64,000 nt of DNA, from the NCBI GenBank assembly GCA_945957605.1, contig CAMFLR010000022.1, forward strand, positions 1 through 64,000, read 5' to 3'. Positions 42,359 through 51,982 of this stretch are shown here, one piece after another; position 1 is the stretch's first letter; every line of letters begins with the position of its first letter. Source of the DNA: an uncultured Isosphaeraceae bacterium (GTDB lineage: Bacteria; Planctomycetota; Planctomycetia; Isosphaerales; Isosphaeraceae). The notes beneath the pieces were generated by a model. The model saw only the letters and a program-made list of their open reading frames with translations. It made no database searches and was not told the DNA's origin. The position numbers and the translations under genes are program-made.

Positions 42359-44511
42359 CTCGAGCGATTCAAACGTTGACGATTGGCCTCATGATCGTCG
42401 CTGTTAGCGCTGGAATTTCGCGCGCCGACGACATGCCTTCGGCTGACATCAAAGCGCTTCAATCGGCGGATAAGGAGATTCGGCGAGGCGCGGCCAACCG
42501 AATTCGCCTTGCGTCTCCAAAGGCTCAACGCGAAGCCTTGCCGGCGATGATTGATGTGTTGATGCGGGACAAAGACGGGCAGGTGCGTCTGGCAGTGCTC
42601 GACGCCGTGATCTCACTTGGCCCTGATGCTGCGCCCGCTGTGCCCGCCCTCGTTCACACGCTGAAGACGAACTATGGCGGTCAGGGGCTGGAAGAGTCGC
42701 ATCAGGATTACCGGTCGGCTCTGGCGTTGGCGGCGATTGGTAAGCCGGCGTTGGAAGGTCTGCGCGGCTTGCTGGGGGCATCGAAAGAAAACGTTCGTGC
42801 TGAAGTCGCGATGGCGCTGGGGCGAGTTGGTTTTGATGCATCGGCCGCGGTGCCTGATCTCATTCGACTCCTTGGAGACCGAAGCGAACGGGTGAGAAGG
42901 GAGGCGTCGCGATCGCTGGGATTGATCGGATCGGCGGCGATAGAGCCGTTGATCGTCGCTTCGAGGGATGCGAATTCGGTGGTGCGACTCGCGGCCGTTG
43001 AGGGGCTTGGCTCGCTGCGGAGATCGGATGATCGAGCCGTTGCTGTTTTGAAGGATGCTGCCGGGGCAGGGGCGGTAGAAATCAGGTCGGCTGCGATTCG
43101 GGCGCTGGCGAATCTAAAGGCGTCCGACGACATTGTGCGGCCGATTGCCCGCGAGAATCTTCGACACGGCGATGAGCGAGTTCGCATTGCAATTATGAAT
43201 TTGCTCACCGAACGCAAGCCGTTGCTGGTTGAACTGGCGCCGGAATGTGAATCATTGTTGATTCATGAGAATGAAGCTGTGGCGCGGCATGCGGCCGACT
43301 TGCTCGGGCGAATTGGCGCCGATGCGGTTCCACGTTTGATCAACTCACTTCGGCTTCCTAAGAGCCGGATTGCGCCGATTGCAGAGGCGCTTGCTCGCAT
43401 CGGCCGGCCGGCGGGGGAACCGCTTTTGCTGGCGGCGGATGATCCTGAACCTCGCGTCCGCCGCGGTGCGGCGATGGCACTCGGGCAGGTTCGGCCGCCG
43501 ATTGCTGGTGCATCGAAGCGATTGGAGGCCGGGCTGGCGGATGCCGATTCGGAGGCGCGATTGGCGTTTCTCACTGCCGTCGGCCAACTGGGCCGGCAGA
43601 CCGATGCATCGGTGCAGTCGGTTCGCAATCTGTTGAAAGATAGTTCGCCAGAGATTCGCTGCCGCGCGATCGAGGTGCTTTGCCAGGGTGGATCGCGTGG
43701 GGGAGCTTTGCTCGGTGATCTCGAAGGGATGCTCGGAGATAGTGATCCGAAAGTCCAACGCCAAACCATCGATGCGATTCGTGCTCTTGGCCCGGCGGGC
43801 AAGAAGGTGCTTCCTGCGGTGGCGCAGCGATTGACGAGCGAGAACGCGGACGTTCGGCTGGCAGCGGTGCGATTTGTCGAGAGTCACGGTAGCGCGGCGA
43901 TCGAGACGATCCCGCAGCTTACGCGGCTTTTGAGTGATTCCTCGCCTGAAATTCGGATGACGGCCGCGACAACCCTGGGGCACTTTGGTAAGGCAGCACA
44001 GCCTGCGTTTTCCGCGCTCGCGGCGAGGATTGATGATTCGGACGCGGCGGTTCGCGAAGCTGCGGTTTCGTCGTTGGGGTTGCTCGAGCTTGATGTCGAG
44101 GTGATTCGTCCCGCGCTCGGGCGTGCTCTCAAGGATGAGAAAACAGAGGTGCGGCGGGCGGCGACGCGAGCGATACCGCGGCTTGGCGAGCAAGGTGTTC
44201 TGCTCCTTCCCGATATCATTCTGATGGCGGCGAACCGGGAGAATGCTCGCACGCTTGACCGGTTGCTTCGTCCCTTTGAGAAAAATGGACCGAGTCCGCG
44301 ATCGGTTCCCGAGCTTGTGAAATGTCTCGAACACAAGCAACCCGCAGTGCGGTTGCTGGCGATCAAGTTTCTTGCGCTTGCAGGAAAGGAGGCGCGTGAG
44401 GCGCTTCCTGCCCTGAATCGTGCGCGCGAGGATATGGACGCGGAAGTGCGTCGGCGGGCGCAGTCGGCTTATGAAACGATTGAGAAGCTGACGAAGAATT
44501 CCAATGCCTGA
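42355..44511 (+). CDS. Secreted HEAT-repeat (PBS-lyase-type) protein (718 aa)
   Basis: Predicted exported scaffold protein. Seen: a signal peptide (hydrophobic IQTLTIGLMIVAVSAGI, cleavage near SRA-DD), then about 15-18 HEAT-like repeats with recurring motifs such as VRxxAxxALGxxG and DxxxxVRRxA through to residue ~710. There is no catalytic domain. The start is GTG at 42355, overlapping the DUF1552 stop as GTGA, which implies translational coupling. This makes the three genes from 38674 one operon, so it may be an assembly partner of the DUF1592/DUF1552 pair. Phycobilin lyase activity is not implied. Confidence 0.85.
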   Translation: MTRAIQTLTIGLMIVAVSAGISRADDMPSADIKALQSADKEIRRGAANRIRLASPKAQREALPAMIDVLMRDKDGQVRLAVLDAVISLGPDAAPAVPALVHTLKTNYGGQGLEESHQDYRSALALAAIGKPALEGLRGLLGASKENVRAEVAMALGRVGFDASAAVPDLIRLLGDRSERVRREASRSLGLIGSAAIEPLIVASRDANSVVRLAAVEGLGSLRRSDDRAVAVLKDAAGAGAVEIRSAAIRALANLKASDDIVRPIARENLRHGDERVRIAIMNLLTERKPLLVELAPECESLLIHENEAVARHAADLLGRIGADAVPRLINSLRLPKSRIAPIAEALARIGRPAGEPLLLAADDPEPRVRRGAAMALGQVRPPIAGASKRLEAGLADADSEARLAFLTAVGQLGRQTDASVQSVRNLLKDSSPEIRCRAIEVLCQGGSRGGALLGDLEGMLGDSDPKVQRQTIDAIRALGPAGKKVLPAVAQRLTSENADVRLAAVRFVESHGSAAIETIPQLTRLLSDSSPEIRMTAATTLGHFGKAAQPAFSALAARIDDSDAAVREAAVSSLGLLELDVEVIRPALGRALKDEKTEVRRAATRAIPRLGEQGVLLLPDIILMAANRENARTLDRLLRPFEKNGPSPRSVPELVKCLEHKQPAVRLLAIKFLALAGKEAREALPALNRAREDMDAEVRRRAQSAYETIEKLTKNSNA

Positions 44512-45039
44512 CAGACGAGTTCAGTTGTGCGCTTCACATAGTAGGGGATATCTGAACGTAATTTGAAAGACGTTTTGAACAGAAGGAAGCGAAGGTCGCG
44601 AAGAATTGAGAAAAGGCGGCAGAACAGATCTGACGGTGGCATAGCCGTGTTTGGTCTCAGGATCTATGCGCCTGAGATTTCCGACTGCTGGCGATCTCGG
44701 TGTTGTGCAGTCTGGTTCTTGGGATTGTGGATGTTTCTCTGAGTGTGAATCGGGTCGGCTCTCATCAACTATTGGCGGTGTCCAGTTCAGAACGCCTATC
44801 ACGGTGGGTGGCGGTTGTTTGAGACGGTCTTGAGTGACCGAGACCAAGTTCGTCATCCGGCATGAAGGAGTTGAGCCGCGTTTTTCGCGAACTTATTTGA
44901 GGCGCGAACGGGGCTTTGGATTGGTAACGATTGCTCTCCACCAAGTCGCACCGTGCGAAGAATTGCGATCGCGGACTCGGCCGTCTGTGATCCAGGAATT
45001 GATTGTTCACGAACACGTTTTCCAGAACGGGAGGAAACG
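44512..45039. other. 528-base gap, no gene seen
   Basis: Short ORFs on both strands (e.g. 44521-44856 minus, 44834-45067 plus) lack motifs, ribosome sites and neighbours, and I regard them as chance. The region probably holds the HEAT operon's 3' end and the promoter of the DUF1348 gene. No clear terminator was identified. Confidence 0.45.
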
Positions 45040-45519
45040 ATGTCATCAGCAGCGGCTCCGCCAGTGATCGCTCCGCCGTTTACTCTGGAGACGGCAACGA
45101 AAAAAGTGCGTGCGGCTGAGGATGCGTGGAACTCGCGCGACCCGCATAAGGTGTCGCTGGCGTACTCGGAAAATTCGGTCTGGCGGAATCGGAGTGAGTT
45201 CATCGTCGGTCGCGAGGAGATCAGGAAATTCCTGGCGACGAAGTGGTCACGCGAGCTGGACTACCGGCTCATCAAGTCGCTCTGGTCTTTTCATGAAGAT
45301 CGGATCGCCGTGCGATTTCAATATGAGTGCCACGATGCCTCGGGGCAATGGTGGCGGAGTTATGGCAATGAGTTGTGGGAGTTCGACGAACATGGTCTCA
45401 TGAGGCGCAGGGAAGCGAGTATCAATGATGTTTCGATTGACGAAGAAGAGCGGCGATTCTTTTGGTCCGCGCCTGGTCCCAGGCCGGCCGATCATCCGGG
45501 AATTCCCGATGTCCGCTGA
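45040..45519 (+). CDS. DUF1348 / NTF2-like (SnoaL-fold) protein (159 aa)
   Basis: Small cytoplasmic cone-fold protein of unknown activity. Seen: the highly conserved DUF1348 sequence, including [28 protein letters not shown], the REEI-x-KFL-x-KW segment, the RFQYE[15 protein letters not shown] segment and the RREASINDV end. Length is normal for the family. The frame is open from 44953, but ATG 45040 has GGGAGG (45029-45034) with 5-base spacing and matches the usual N-terminus. The peroxidase gene follows 54 bases later, possibly in one transcript, but no functional link is known. Confidence 0.93.
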   Translation: MSSAAAPPVIAPPFTLETATKKVRAAEDAWNSRDPHKVSLAYSENSVWRNRSEFIVGREEIRKFLATKWSRELDYRLIKSLWSFHEDRIAVRFQYECHDASGQWWRSYGNELWEFDEHGLMRRREASINDVSIDEEERRFFWSAPGPRPADHPGIPDVR

Positions 45520-45573
45520 TTTGATTGGCAATCGACGATCGCGCTTTGGCGGCAAATTTCAGGGAGCGATGCG

Positions 45574-46653
45574 ATGAGCAGTCGGTGTGATTCTCGAAGT
45601 TGGATTGGAACCATTGTCGCGATCGTGTTCGTCGGGCCGTTGTTTGCGCAGACTGTATTTGCCGACGACAAGGCCGATGCGGATCTGCGGCAACAGGCAC
45701 GCGAACTGTTTCCGCCGCTTCCCAAAGATGCGTCGACAAATGAACGCCCCATCACGCCCGAACGCGTTCGGCTGGGACGCATGTTGTTCTTTGACTCGAG
45801 GATTTCGGTCGACGGCTCGACCAGTTGCTCGCGGTGTCACTTGCCCAGTTTCTACGGAACCGACGCGTTGACGCAATCGATTGCAGTCGGGAACAAACGT
45901 GCTCCGCGCAATGCGCCGACGGTGTTTTACACCGCGCTGCAGGTATCGCAACACTGGGACGGCCGGTTTGTTGACGTCGAGGATCAGGCGAGGAAGGCTC
46001 TGACGGGGCCGGGGTTCGGCAACGCGGATGAGCAATCTGTGGAGAAGAGGCTCGAGGCGATTGGGGGTTATCCGGCCGCGTTTCGCGAAGCGTTTCCTGG
46101 CGATCAAAAACCTGTCTCTGCCCAAAATCTGGCGCTGGCGATTGGGGCGTTCGAACGAACGCTCATTGTGCCGTCGCGGTTCGATGAATATCTTGCCGGC
46201 AAGACCGACGCGCTCTCGAGCGATGAACGTGCGGGATTGCGGTTATTCATCGAAAAGGATTGCGTTCAGTGCCATAAGGGCGCGGGCGTGGGTGGAACGG
46301 GTTATCGCAAGTTCGGCGTTTTCTCCGATTACCGAGCAGCGACCGGAACGAAGAACCCAGATAAGGGAAGGTTCGAGGTCACGAAGAAATCGGCCGATGT
46401 CGACAAGTTCAAGATTCCTGGTTTGCGTGACGTCGCTGTGACACCGCCATACTTTCACGACGGGTCTGTCAATCGCCTGAATGATGCGGTGAAAGTGATG
46501 GGGAAAGTTCAACTCGACGTTGACCTGGCTGATGTCGAGGTCAATGCGATTGTCGCGTTCTTGAATAGTCTTACCGGGCCGATTCCTGCCGACTATGAAC
46601 GTGTGCCCAGGTTGCCGGCAGGCGGATTTGTGCCAAGCACGCCGGCACACTGA
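45574..46653 (+). CDS. Di-heme cytochrome c peroxidase family protein, MauG/CcpA type (359 aa)
   Basis: Predicted periplasmic di-heme enzyme that reduces hydrogen peroxide or carries out MauG-like oxidation. Seen: a signal peptide (IVAIVFVGPLFAQTVFA-DD), a first heme motif CSRCH (C85, C88, H89), a second CVQCH (C230, C233, H234), RLGRMLFFDSRIS before the first heme, and FKIPGLRDVAVTPPYFHDGS near the end. All are family hallmarks. ATG 45574 has AGGGAG (45561-45566) with 7-base spacing. It converges with the DUF1593 gene 15 bases away. Whether the substrate is H2O2 or an organic molecule cannot be told from sequence. Confidence 0.92.
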   Translation: MSSRCDSRSWIGTIVAIVFVGPLFAQTVFADDKADADLRQQARELFPPLPKDASTNERPITPERVRLGRMLFFDSRISVDGSTSCSRCHLPSFYGTDALTQSIAVGNKRAPRNAPTVFYTALQVSQHWDGRFVDVEDQARKALTGPGFGNADEQSVEKRLEAIGGYPAAFREAFPGDQKPVSAQNLALAIGAFERTLIVPSRFDEYLAGKTDALSSDERAGLRLFIEKDCVQCHKGAGVGGTGYRKFGVFSDYRAATGTKNPDKGRFEVTKKSADVDKFKIPGLRDVAVTPPYFHDGSVNRLNDAVKVMGKVQLDVDLADVEVNAIVAFLNSLTGPIPADYERVPRLPAGGFVPSTPAH

Positions 46654-46668
46654 TCGTTCAATATGCGA

Positions 46669-48039
46669 TCAACGATTGTTATCAACATGAATCATGACGC
46701 GGCCGTAACGAGTAAGGCTCGGCGTGCCGCGATCGCTGATGGAAAGCAATATCGGAATCGTTTTACCGGCCGCGTTTTGCTTCAATTCAAGCCGTGTGCT
46801 GGCTGTTTTTCCCTCGCGCATGGAAACCGCATTTGAGAGTTCCGGATCGGGCGGATAGATCGTCCAGGCGAAGTCGAGCGGGTTTCGGTCAGGGTCGGCT
46901 GAGGCGGTTGCGTTGAGAGTGATGGTTTCGCCAGGCTTCGCGTTTCGACGCGATGGCCCGTCAATTCGGACGACGGGCGGATGGTTTGCCGCTTCAAGTG
47001 GTTTGGTACACCAGTCGAGGCGGGCGGCGAAATCGGCCTGAAATGCGGGTCGCCAACGGTAGACCGAGGACATGCGCGGATCGGGATCGGTCTGCGTACT
47101 GAGGTCGCGATCGGGGATGTCGGTCAGGTGGCGATGTGCACCGGCGAATCGGCCTCCCCAACTTCCGAGATCGGGACGTTCGGTGTCGGTGAGACCATTC
47201 GGCAGCAGAGCGAGGAATGAGGGCGTATCGCCCTCTTTGATGCCGCGAACCGGACCGAGCCTGGATGACCAGATATCGCCGCCGCGGTAGTTGGGATAGA
47301 GATCTCCAAGCGGGCCGTGGCCGTGAATGTGGTTCTCAACCCAGTCTGAGTTGGCGAGTGATATATCACCACCGCGATACATTCCGCGATAAGCCCGCTG
47401 CTGCGCGATGACAAAGAGTTCAGGGAACTGGTTACGGATCCAGGGGCCGGTTGAATCCTGATCGCCTATTGTGTGGATGCGAAGCTTGTTGACGAATTTA
47501 TTGCATTCGCCCTGTGTGCGGCTCTGACGTACCTTCCAGAGCGCTTGCGCGAGATCGGCCGAGCCGCCCCATACAATCACCCAAAGAGGGCGCGGGTCGG
47601 GCCGATCGGTGCATTTGATGATCCAATCGGAAGCGGGTGTGTCGTTGCTTTCGCCAATCGACTCCATGACGTCGAGCTTGAGCCCGGCGCGGTTCTGGCC
47701 TGCACGAATCCCTGCGCGAAGTAGTGTCGCAGCGGGATAGCGATGATTGTGTTTGATGAGGTTCGGCTGGACCTTTTCGTAGGCGTCGACAACTTGATGG
47801 ATGAACTCGGGATGGGTTTGCAGGCCGTGACCGAGGTTTGAAGTTGCGACCAGTCCTTCGATGTCGAAATCGTTCGCGTAAAGCATCAGGCGGATGAGCG
47901 ACTGCCCATCGTCGGGCTCGGCGACTCCGGGCGTGAGACTGCTGATGTCGGTGAGAACAACGAGGCGAATGCGCTCGGGGGCTGCCTGATTGGCGTCGCC
48001 GAAGAGCAGAGATAAGACGATTAGCGGGCCGACGATCAT
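46669..48039 (-). CDS. DUF1593 / Sde182-type nucleoside-hydrolase-like exported protein (456 aa)
   Basis: Predicted exported hydrolase-like protein with a nucleoside-hydrolase fold; family members include a cellulose-binding Sde182 protein. Seen: a short signal sequence (MIVGPLIVLSLLFGDANQA), the strand RLVVLTDISSL followed by EPDDGQSLIRLMLYANDFDIEG, matching the family's Asp-containing first motif, and LWVIVWGGSADLAQAL. A C-terminal Ig-like domain starts near HPPVVRIDG (about 350 to the end). ATG 48039 has AGGGA (reverse strand of 48048-48052). The zinc-ribbon gene lies 85 bases upstream on the same strand and may be co-transcribed. The true substrate (nucleoside, polysaccharide or other) is not known. 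Confidence 0.88.
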   Translation of the reverse strand: MIVGPLIVLSLLFGDANQAAPERIRLVVLTDISSLTPGVAEPDDGQSLIRLMLYANDFDIEGLVATSNLGHGLQTHPEFIHQVVDAYEKVQPNLIKHNHRYPAATLLRAGIRAGQNRAGLKLDVMESIGESNDTPASDWIIKCTDRPDPRPLWVIVWGGSADLAQALWKVRQSRTQGECNKFVNKLRIHTIGDQDSTGPWIRNQFPELFVIAQQRAYRGMYRGGDISLANSDWVENHIHGHGPLGDLYPNYRGGDIWSSRLGPVRGIKEGDTPSFLALLPNGLTDTERPDLGSWGGRFAGAHRHLTDIPDRDLSTQTDPDPRMSSVYRWRPAFQADFAARLDWCTKPLEAANHPPVVRIDGPSRRNAKPGETITLNATASADPDRNPLDFAWTIYPPDPELSNAVSMREGKTASTRLELKQNAAGKTIPILLSISDRGTPSLTRYGRVMIHVDNNR

Positions 48040-48124
48040 CGCTCTGATCCCTGACGCGAAGTCTGGTCGTTGCTTTGTGCGCCCATTGTCTCGCGAGGCG
48101 TGGGGCGCATCAAGCTTTCATCAT

Positions 48125-48700
48125 TTAACCATCCAGTTCGCGATCGCTGAGCGGGTGATGTTGCATGTCGGTCCAAACGGCGACTGGCTTTTGCTTGCCG
48201 TACCAGCCGAACGCAGCGAGCTTTTCGCTCATCGTCATGTTCACCCAGGCACGCGTAACGTTGACGGCGGTGTCCCAGTCGCAAACGGCCAACTCACGAT
48301 ACCGCCTGGTCACCTCGGCGGTTCGGAGCGAGAGCGCGAGCGAGTCGATCTCGAGGACTTTTTTGCGAATGTCTTCGGGGACGTTTTGCAGCGAGGTGGA
48401 TCTCCTCGGCTCGAACCCGAGCTCGGCGTAGTGCTGTTTCGCAGTTTCGTTGCCGTACGTGCGCACGAAGTCACGCAGCTTTTCGGGCTCAACGTACGTC
48501 CAGATATGTCCGCAGCTCAGACATGCTTTCGCTGCATTGACCAGATGCACGCCGTACTTGAGGCGCTGGGTGTTCACGTGCCGCGGGATGAAGCACACGC
48601 CAAATCCGGCGGGGTGGTTGGGATCGCCATCGGTATTATTCGGCACGAGGGATCCAGGATAGATTCGGGAATCCTTGCAAAGCGGGCATTGCTCGGCCAT
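48125..48700 (-). CDS. Hypothetical zinc-ribbon protein (191 aa)
   Basis: I do not recognise the family. Two cysteine pairs, C5-x2-C8 (CPLC) and C60-x2-C63 (CLSC-GH), are spaced like a zinc ribbon with a ~50-residue loop. The C-terminal half is charged and helical, ending DRELDG. There is no signal peptide, so it is probably cytoplasmic. The frame is open from TTG 48742, but ATG 48700 (MAEQCPLC) is the better start. It precedes the DUF1593 gene by 85 bases on the same strand and is divergent from the thioredoxin/PDZ gene. Function unknown. Confidence 0.7.
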   Translation of the reverse strand: MAEQCPLCKDSRIYPGSLVPNNTDGDPNHPAGFGVCFIPRHVNTQRLKYGVHLVNAAKACLSCGHIWTYVEPEKLRDFVRTYGNETAKQHYAELGFEPRRSTSLQNVPEDIRKKVLEIDSLALSLRTAEVTRRYRELAVCDWDTAVNVTRAWVNMTMSEKLAAFGWYGKQKPVAVWTDMQHHPLSDRELDG

Positions 48701-48944
48701 GACCTGTTTCCATTCTTGTATTTGCGAGTGCAGGAACGGCAAATGTTCCTGATGGTCCTGAGCGATTCGTCGCCCTGGGCTGATTATTCGCAGAATCCCG
48801 ACTTCTCGACCGACGGCGCGGTGTGCGGTACGTTACTGCGATCGGTCGATCATCGCGAGATTGTGACGTGGACTCTCGACTTGTTCAGCTTATGCGATGA
48901 GTGGTTACGTCGCACGAGAATTGAATTTGCAGAGGGGAACAGAC

Positions 48945-50261
48945 ATGAACAAGCGCGGGGCAAGTGCGGTTCTGGCGTTCCTGATGTTAACGTCGTTCGC
49001 GTGGGGGCAAACGCGCGACGCACTGGTTCAGAAGGATCGCAAAACGTTCGAAGGCTCGAAGGACTGGATTTACAACGATCTCCCTGGTGCGATTGAGTTA
49101 GCGAAGAGTTCGGGACGGCCGATCATGGTCGTGTTTCGCTGCATTCCGTGCGAAGCATGCCACGACTTTGACGAGGACGTTGCCGCGAAGGATCCGATCG
49201 TGCGCGACCTGATGGAGAAGTTTGTCTGCGTACGTATTCCGCAAGCGAACGATATCGATCTCAATCGCTTTCAATACGATTTCGACCAGTCGTTCGCGGT
49301 AACGTTCATCGAACCCGACTACACGACTCTGGGGCGCTTCGGCAACCGTTCGGAACGTCCCGAAATTGAAGATATGGCGCTTTCAGGGTTACGCGATGCG
49401 ATGACTAGAGTGTTGAAATTACACGCCTCAATTGACGTCGTGAAGCCCTCACTCGCCGGCAAAACGCCACCCGCTTCGGAATTCAGGAATCCGCGTGATT
49501 ATCCACGATTGAAAGGGCGGTACGAGGCGAAGATCAATTACGAAACGGCAACGGCCAAGAGTTGCTTGCATTGTCACCAGATTCGCGAGGCTGAGCGAGA
49601 ACTTGTTCGGTCGCGCATGGCTGCGATTCCTGACAAGGTTTTGTTTCCTTACCCGGATCCAGTGGTGCTTGGCCTGAAGTTCGATCCGAAGTTTGCCGCG
49701 AAGGTTGAGCGAGTGACGAAAGGCTCGATTGCCGAAAAATCAGGTATGCGCGGCGGCGACGAGTTGCTGGAAGTCAATGGTCAGCCGATTGTTTCGGTGG
49801 CGGATCTGCAATGGATCCTTCATCAGACGTCGGACTCCGCAGAGTTGGTGGCGCTCGTCGAACGCGCTGGTTTGAAACTGCCGGTTCGTATGGGGCTTGT
49901 CAGTGGTTGGCGGCGGGGTGATATTTCGTGGCGAGTGAGTACGTGGGATTTGAGACGAATGGGATTGGGAGGGATGCGGCTTGATGCGCTGAGTGTCGAG
50001 GATCGTGTTGGGGATAAAGTGCCTGAAAATGGTATGGCGCTGAAGGCGCGGCACGTCGGTGAATTTGGCGAGCACGCGATTGCGAAGAAGGCAGGAGTGC
50101 TCAAGGGGGATGTGATTGTGGAAGTTGACGGGCGGAGCGATTTTCCTACGGAGTCGTCGTTGATTCGCTATGCGGTTCAGCAGAAGAAGTCGGGTGATAG
50201 CGTCAAGCTTCACGTGCTGCGTGATGGGAAGTCGCTTGAGTTTTCGTATCGGCTTCCATGA
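48945..50261 (+). CDS. Exported thioredoxin-like protein with CxxCH motifs and two PDZ domains (438 aa)
   Basis: Predicted periplasmic redox or proteostasis protein. Seen: a signal peptide (ASAVLAFLMLTSFAWGQ) and a thioredoxin-fold region (RPIMVVFRCIPCEACHDFDE) in which CIPC (C66, C69) is immediately followed by CEACH (C69, C72, H73). A separate CLHCH (C207, C210, H211) looks like a c-heme site. Two PDZ-like domains follow: one with KGSIAEKSGMRGGDELLEVNG and a second, degenerate one with AKKAGVLKGDVIVEVDG near the C-terminus. ATG 48945 has AGAGGGG (48931-48937) with 7-base spacing. No protease domain is present. It is divergent from the zinc-ribbon gene; no operon partner is evident. Confidence 0.82.
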   Translation: MNKRGASAVLAFLMLTSFAWGQTRDALVQKDRKTFEGSKDWIYNDLPGAIELAKSSGRPIMVVFRCIPCEACHDFDEDVAAKDPIVRDLMEKFVCVRIPQANDIDLNRFQYDFDQSFAVTFIEPDYTTLGRFGNRSERPEIEDMALSGLRDAMTRVLKLHASIDVVKPSLAGKTPPASEFRNPRDYPRLKGRYEAKINYETATAKSCLHCHQIREAERELVRSRMAAIPDKVLFPYPDPVVLGLKFDPKFAAKVERVTKGSIAEKSGMRGGDELLEVNGQPIVSVADLQWILHQTSDSAELVALVERAGLKLPVRMGLVSGWRRGDISWRVSTWDLRRMGLGGMRLDALSVEDRVGDKVPENGMALKARHVGEFGEHAIAKKAGVLKGDVIVEVDGRSDFPTESSLIRYAVQQKKSGDSVKLHVLRDGKSLEFSYRLP

Positions 50262-50365
50262 GATTTTGGGCCTGCAGTTGCACGGTCGAAGGTGGCAAAA
50301 ACTGACTGAGCCATAAGCGGCGGCTATTCATTGGAGGATCGTTAGGCAGGGTAATCTGGATGCGA

Positions 50366-50394
50366 TTGACCTCTTGAACATCCTGTGTTAGCTT
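50366..50394 (+). promoter_or_regulatory. Candidate promoter of the first SH3/TPR paralogue
   Basis: TTGACC (50366-50371), a 17-base spacer, then TAGCTT (50389-50394), preceded by TGT as in an extended -10. It lies 36 bases before the ATG. The same element, with conserved flanking ATGCGATTGA and TTGAAC, stands before the next paralogue. Confidence 0.6.
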
Positions 50395-50429
50395 TCGCGC
50401 GCGTCGTTCGACCCGGGAGGGAACCCGTC

Positions 50430-51875
50430 ATGAAGGCGTTTATCAAAGCACTGGTTGTTGCGTCTTCCTGGTCGCTACTTGCTCAGGGACAGATTCCGCA
50501 ATGGCAGATTGGCGAGAAAGTTACGCTGATGAGCGGCACGCCGCTCGTCGTCAATAATGTCACGGTCGACGATGGCAAGACGTCGCGCAACTATGAAATC
50601 GTGGGAGTTCGTGACGATTCGGTGCAGATCGCAGCGGGAACTTTGCAGGGCTGGGTTCCATCGCACGCGGTGATACCTGTATTTCCGAGAAGTGGCGAGA
50701 CCGCGTCAACGGTAACTCAGACCGCGTCTAGCACACCGATCAAGAGCGAACAACGTGCCAGTTTCGAGAAAGTCGCCGGGATTGCCGGCTCCTTTTTCGG
50801 TGCTGGCTCGGGTGAGTCCTCATCGACGGATTCAGCACCTGCTGTACTTCCAGAAGATTCGCTAGATGAGAAACTCGCGACCTGGCAGGCGTACTTGCAG
50901 CGAGCGCGGATCCGCTGGAAAGCTGGCGATGCACTGAGCGCGCTTGCAGATTGCGATAGTGCGATTAAGCTCGAACCGAATGCTGAGGATGTTTATCAGG
51001 CGAAGATTTCGATTCTCCATGAATACAGCGACCATGAGGCGGCGATTGGGGCAGTTGAAGCGGCGGCTAAACGATTTCCCAAGAATCAATCGAAATACGC
51101 AAAATTACTTGCTCAGGGTTATTATTTACGCGCGATTGGCTTTTACAAACGTGACGAGTTGCAGAAGGCCCTCGCCGATTTGAACGAATCGATCAAGCTC
51201 GACCCCAATGGTGGAGAGGCGTTCTTTTGGCGATCGACTGTATTCACGTCGCTGCAGAGATTCGAGGAAGCGCGGAAAGACCTCGTCGTCGCCAAACGTC
51301 TGATCCCTGGCGATAAGCGCGTTTGGGTGCTTGGCGGTAAACTCAGCCTAGAAACCGGTAATTCGTGGGGGCACTCGACAGTGATCGATGACTTCGAGCG
51401 GGCGCTCGAGATCGATCCGCTCGACGTTGAGGCCAATATCGGACTTGCGACCGTTTTGACCGAGACGAATCAGGAAATCCTTCGCGACGGTCCGCGGGCC
51501 ATTCAACTGGCGACGCGTGTCTGCAAGGAAACACAGTGGTCGGACGTAACCGCAATCAGTGTGCTTGCGAAGGCGTACAGCGTTTCTAACAAGGCGGATC
51601 AAGCCATCCGGTATCAATTACTCGCCAATGAACGGTTGTACGAGGATGTGAACAGATCCAGTATTGGCGCACGTCAATTAGAGGAGTACCAAAAGCAAAA
51701 GGAGAGAGAAGATAAAGAAACGACCGTTTCCAACAGCCGGTATTTCGTCCGGAAGCATTTTCCGCTCGGGCAACTTCGAGTCTTGTTTGAGCGACGGCAA
51801 TACACGATCAAAAATGATCCAGAGCCGCATGGCACGTTGACCGCACTCGCTCATTGGAGTTTTTTTGGCGATTGA
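50430..51875 (+). CDS. Exported SH3-like + TPR protein, paralogue 1 (481 aa)
   Basis: Predicted exported protein of unknown function. Seen: a signal peptide (AFIKALVVASSWSLLAQG), an SH3-like beta domain at about 25-92 (WQIGEKVTLM through LQGWVPSHAVIP), a Ser/Thr-rich linker, then TPR repeats (about 150-410; e.g. ALADLNESIKLDPNGGEAF). The C-terminal ~60 residues have no recognised motif. The frame opens at 50385, but ATG 50430 has GGGAGGG (50415-50421) with 8-base spacing and starts the signal peptide. It is clearly paralogous to the following gene in domain order and in TPR sequence. The role could be binding a cell-surface partner; that is inference. Confidence 0.82.
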   Translation: MKAFIKALVVASSWSLLAQGQIPQWQIGEKVTLMSGTPLVVNNVTVDDGKTSRNYEIVGVRDDSVQIAAGTLQGWVPSHAVIPVFPRSGETASTVTQTASSTPIKSEQRASFEKVAGIAGSFFGAGSGESSSTDSAPAVLPEDSLDEKLATWQAYLQRARIRWKAGDALSALADCDSAIKLEPNAEDVYQAKISILHEYSDHEAAIGAVEAAAKRFPKNQSKYAKLLAQGYYLRAIGFYKRDELQKALADLNESIKLDPNGGEAFFWRSTVFTSLQRFEEARKDLVVAKRLIPGDKRVWVLGGKLSLETGNSWGHSTVIDDFERALEIDPLDVEANIGLATVLTETNQEILRDGPRAIQLATRVCKETQWSDVTAISVLAKAYSVSNKADQAIRYQLLANERLYEDVNRSSIGARQLEEYQKQKEREDKETTVSNSRYFVRKHFPLGQLRVLFERRQYTIKNDPEPHGTLTALAHWSFFGD

Positions 51876-51982
51876 TGCTGGACCGTCCGTGCAATTGCTT
51901 TGATGCGAATGCGGCGAAATTGCGTGGCTGCCGATGTTTCGTGGTGTGTGGCAACAGTCCGAATGTGACCATCAAAATGCGA

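Noticed and set aside
44521-44856. 111-aa minus-strand ORF in the gap after the HEAT gene
   Set aside because: No motif or ribosome site, and overlapping plus-strand ORFs are equally long.
47990-49096. 368-aa plus-strand ORF
   Set aside because: It lies antisense to the DUF1593 and zinc-ribbon genes, which have clear domains and ribosome sites; high GC with strong codon bias keeps the opposite frame open.
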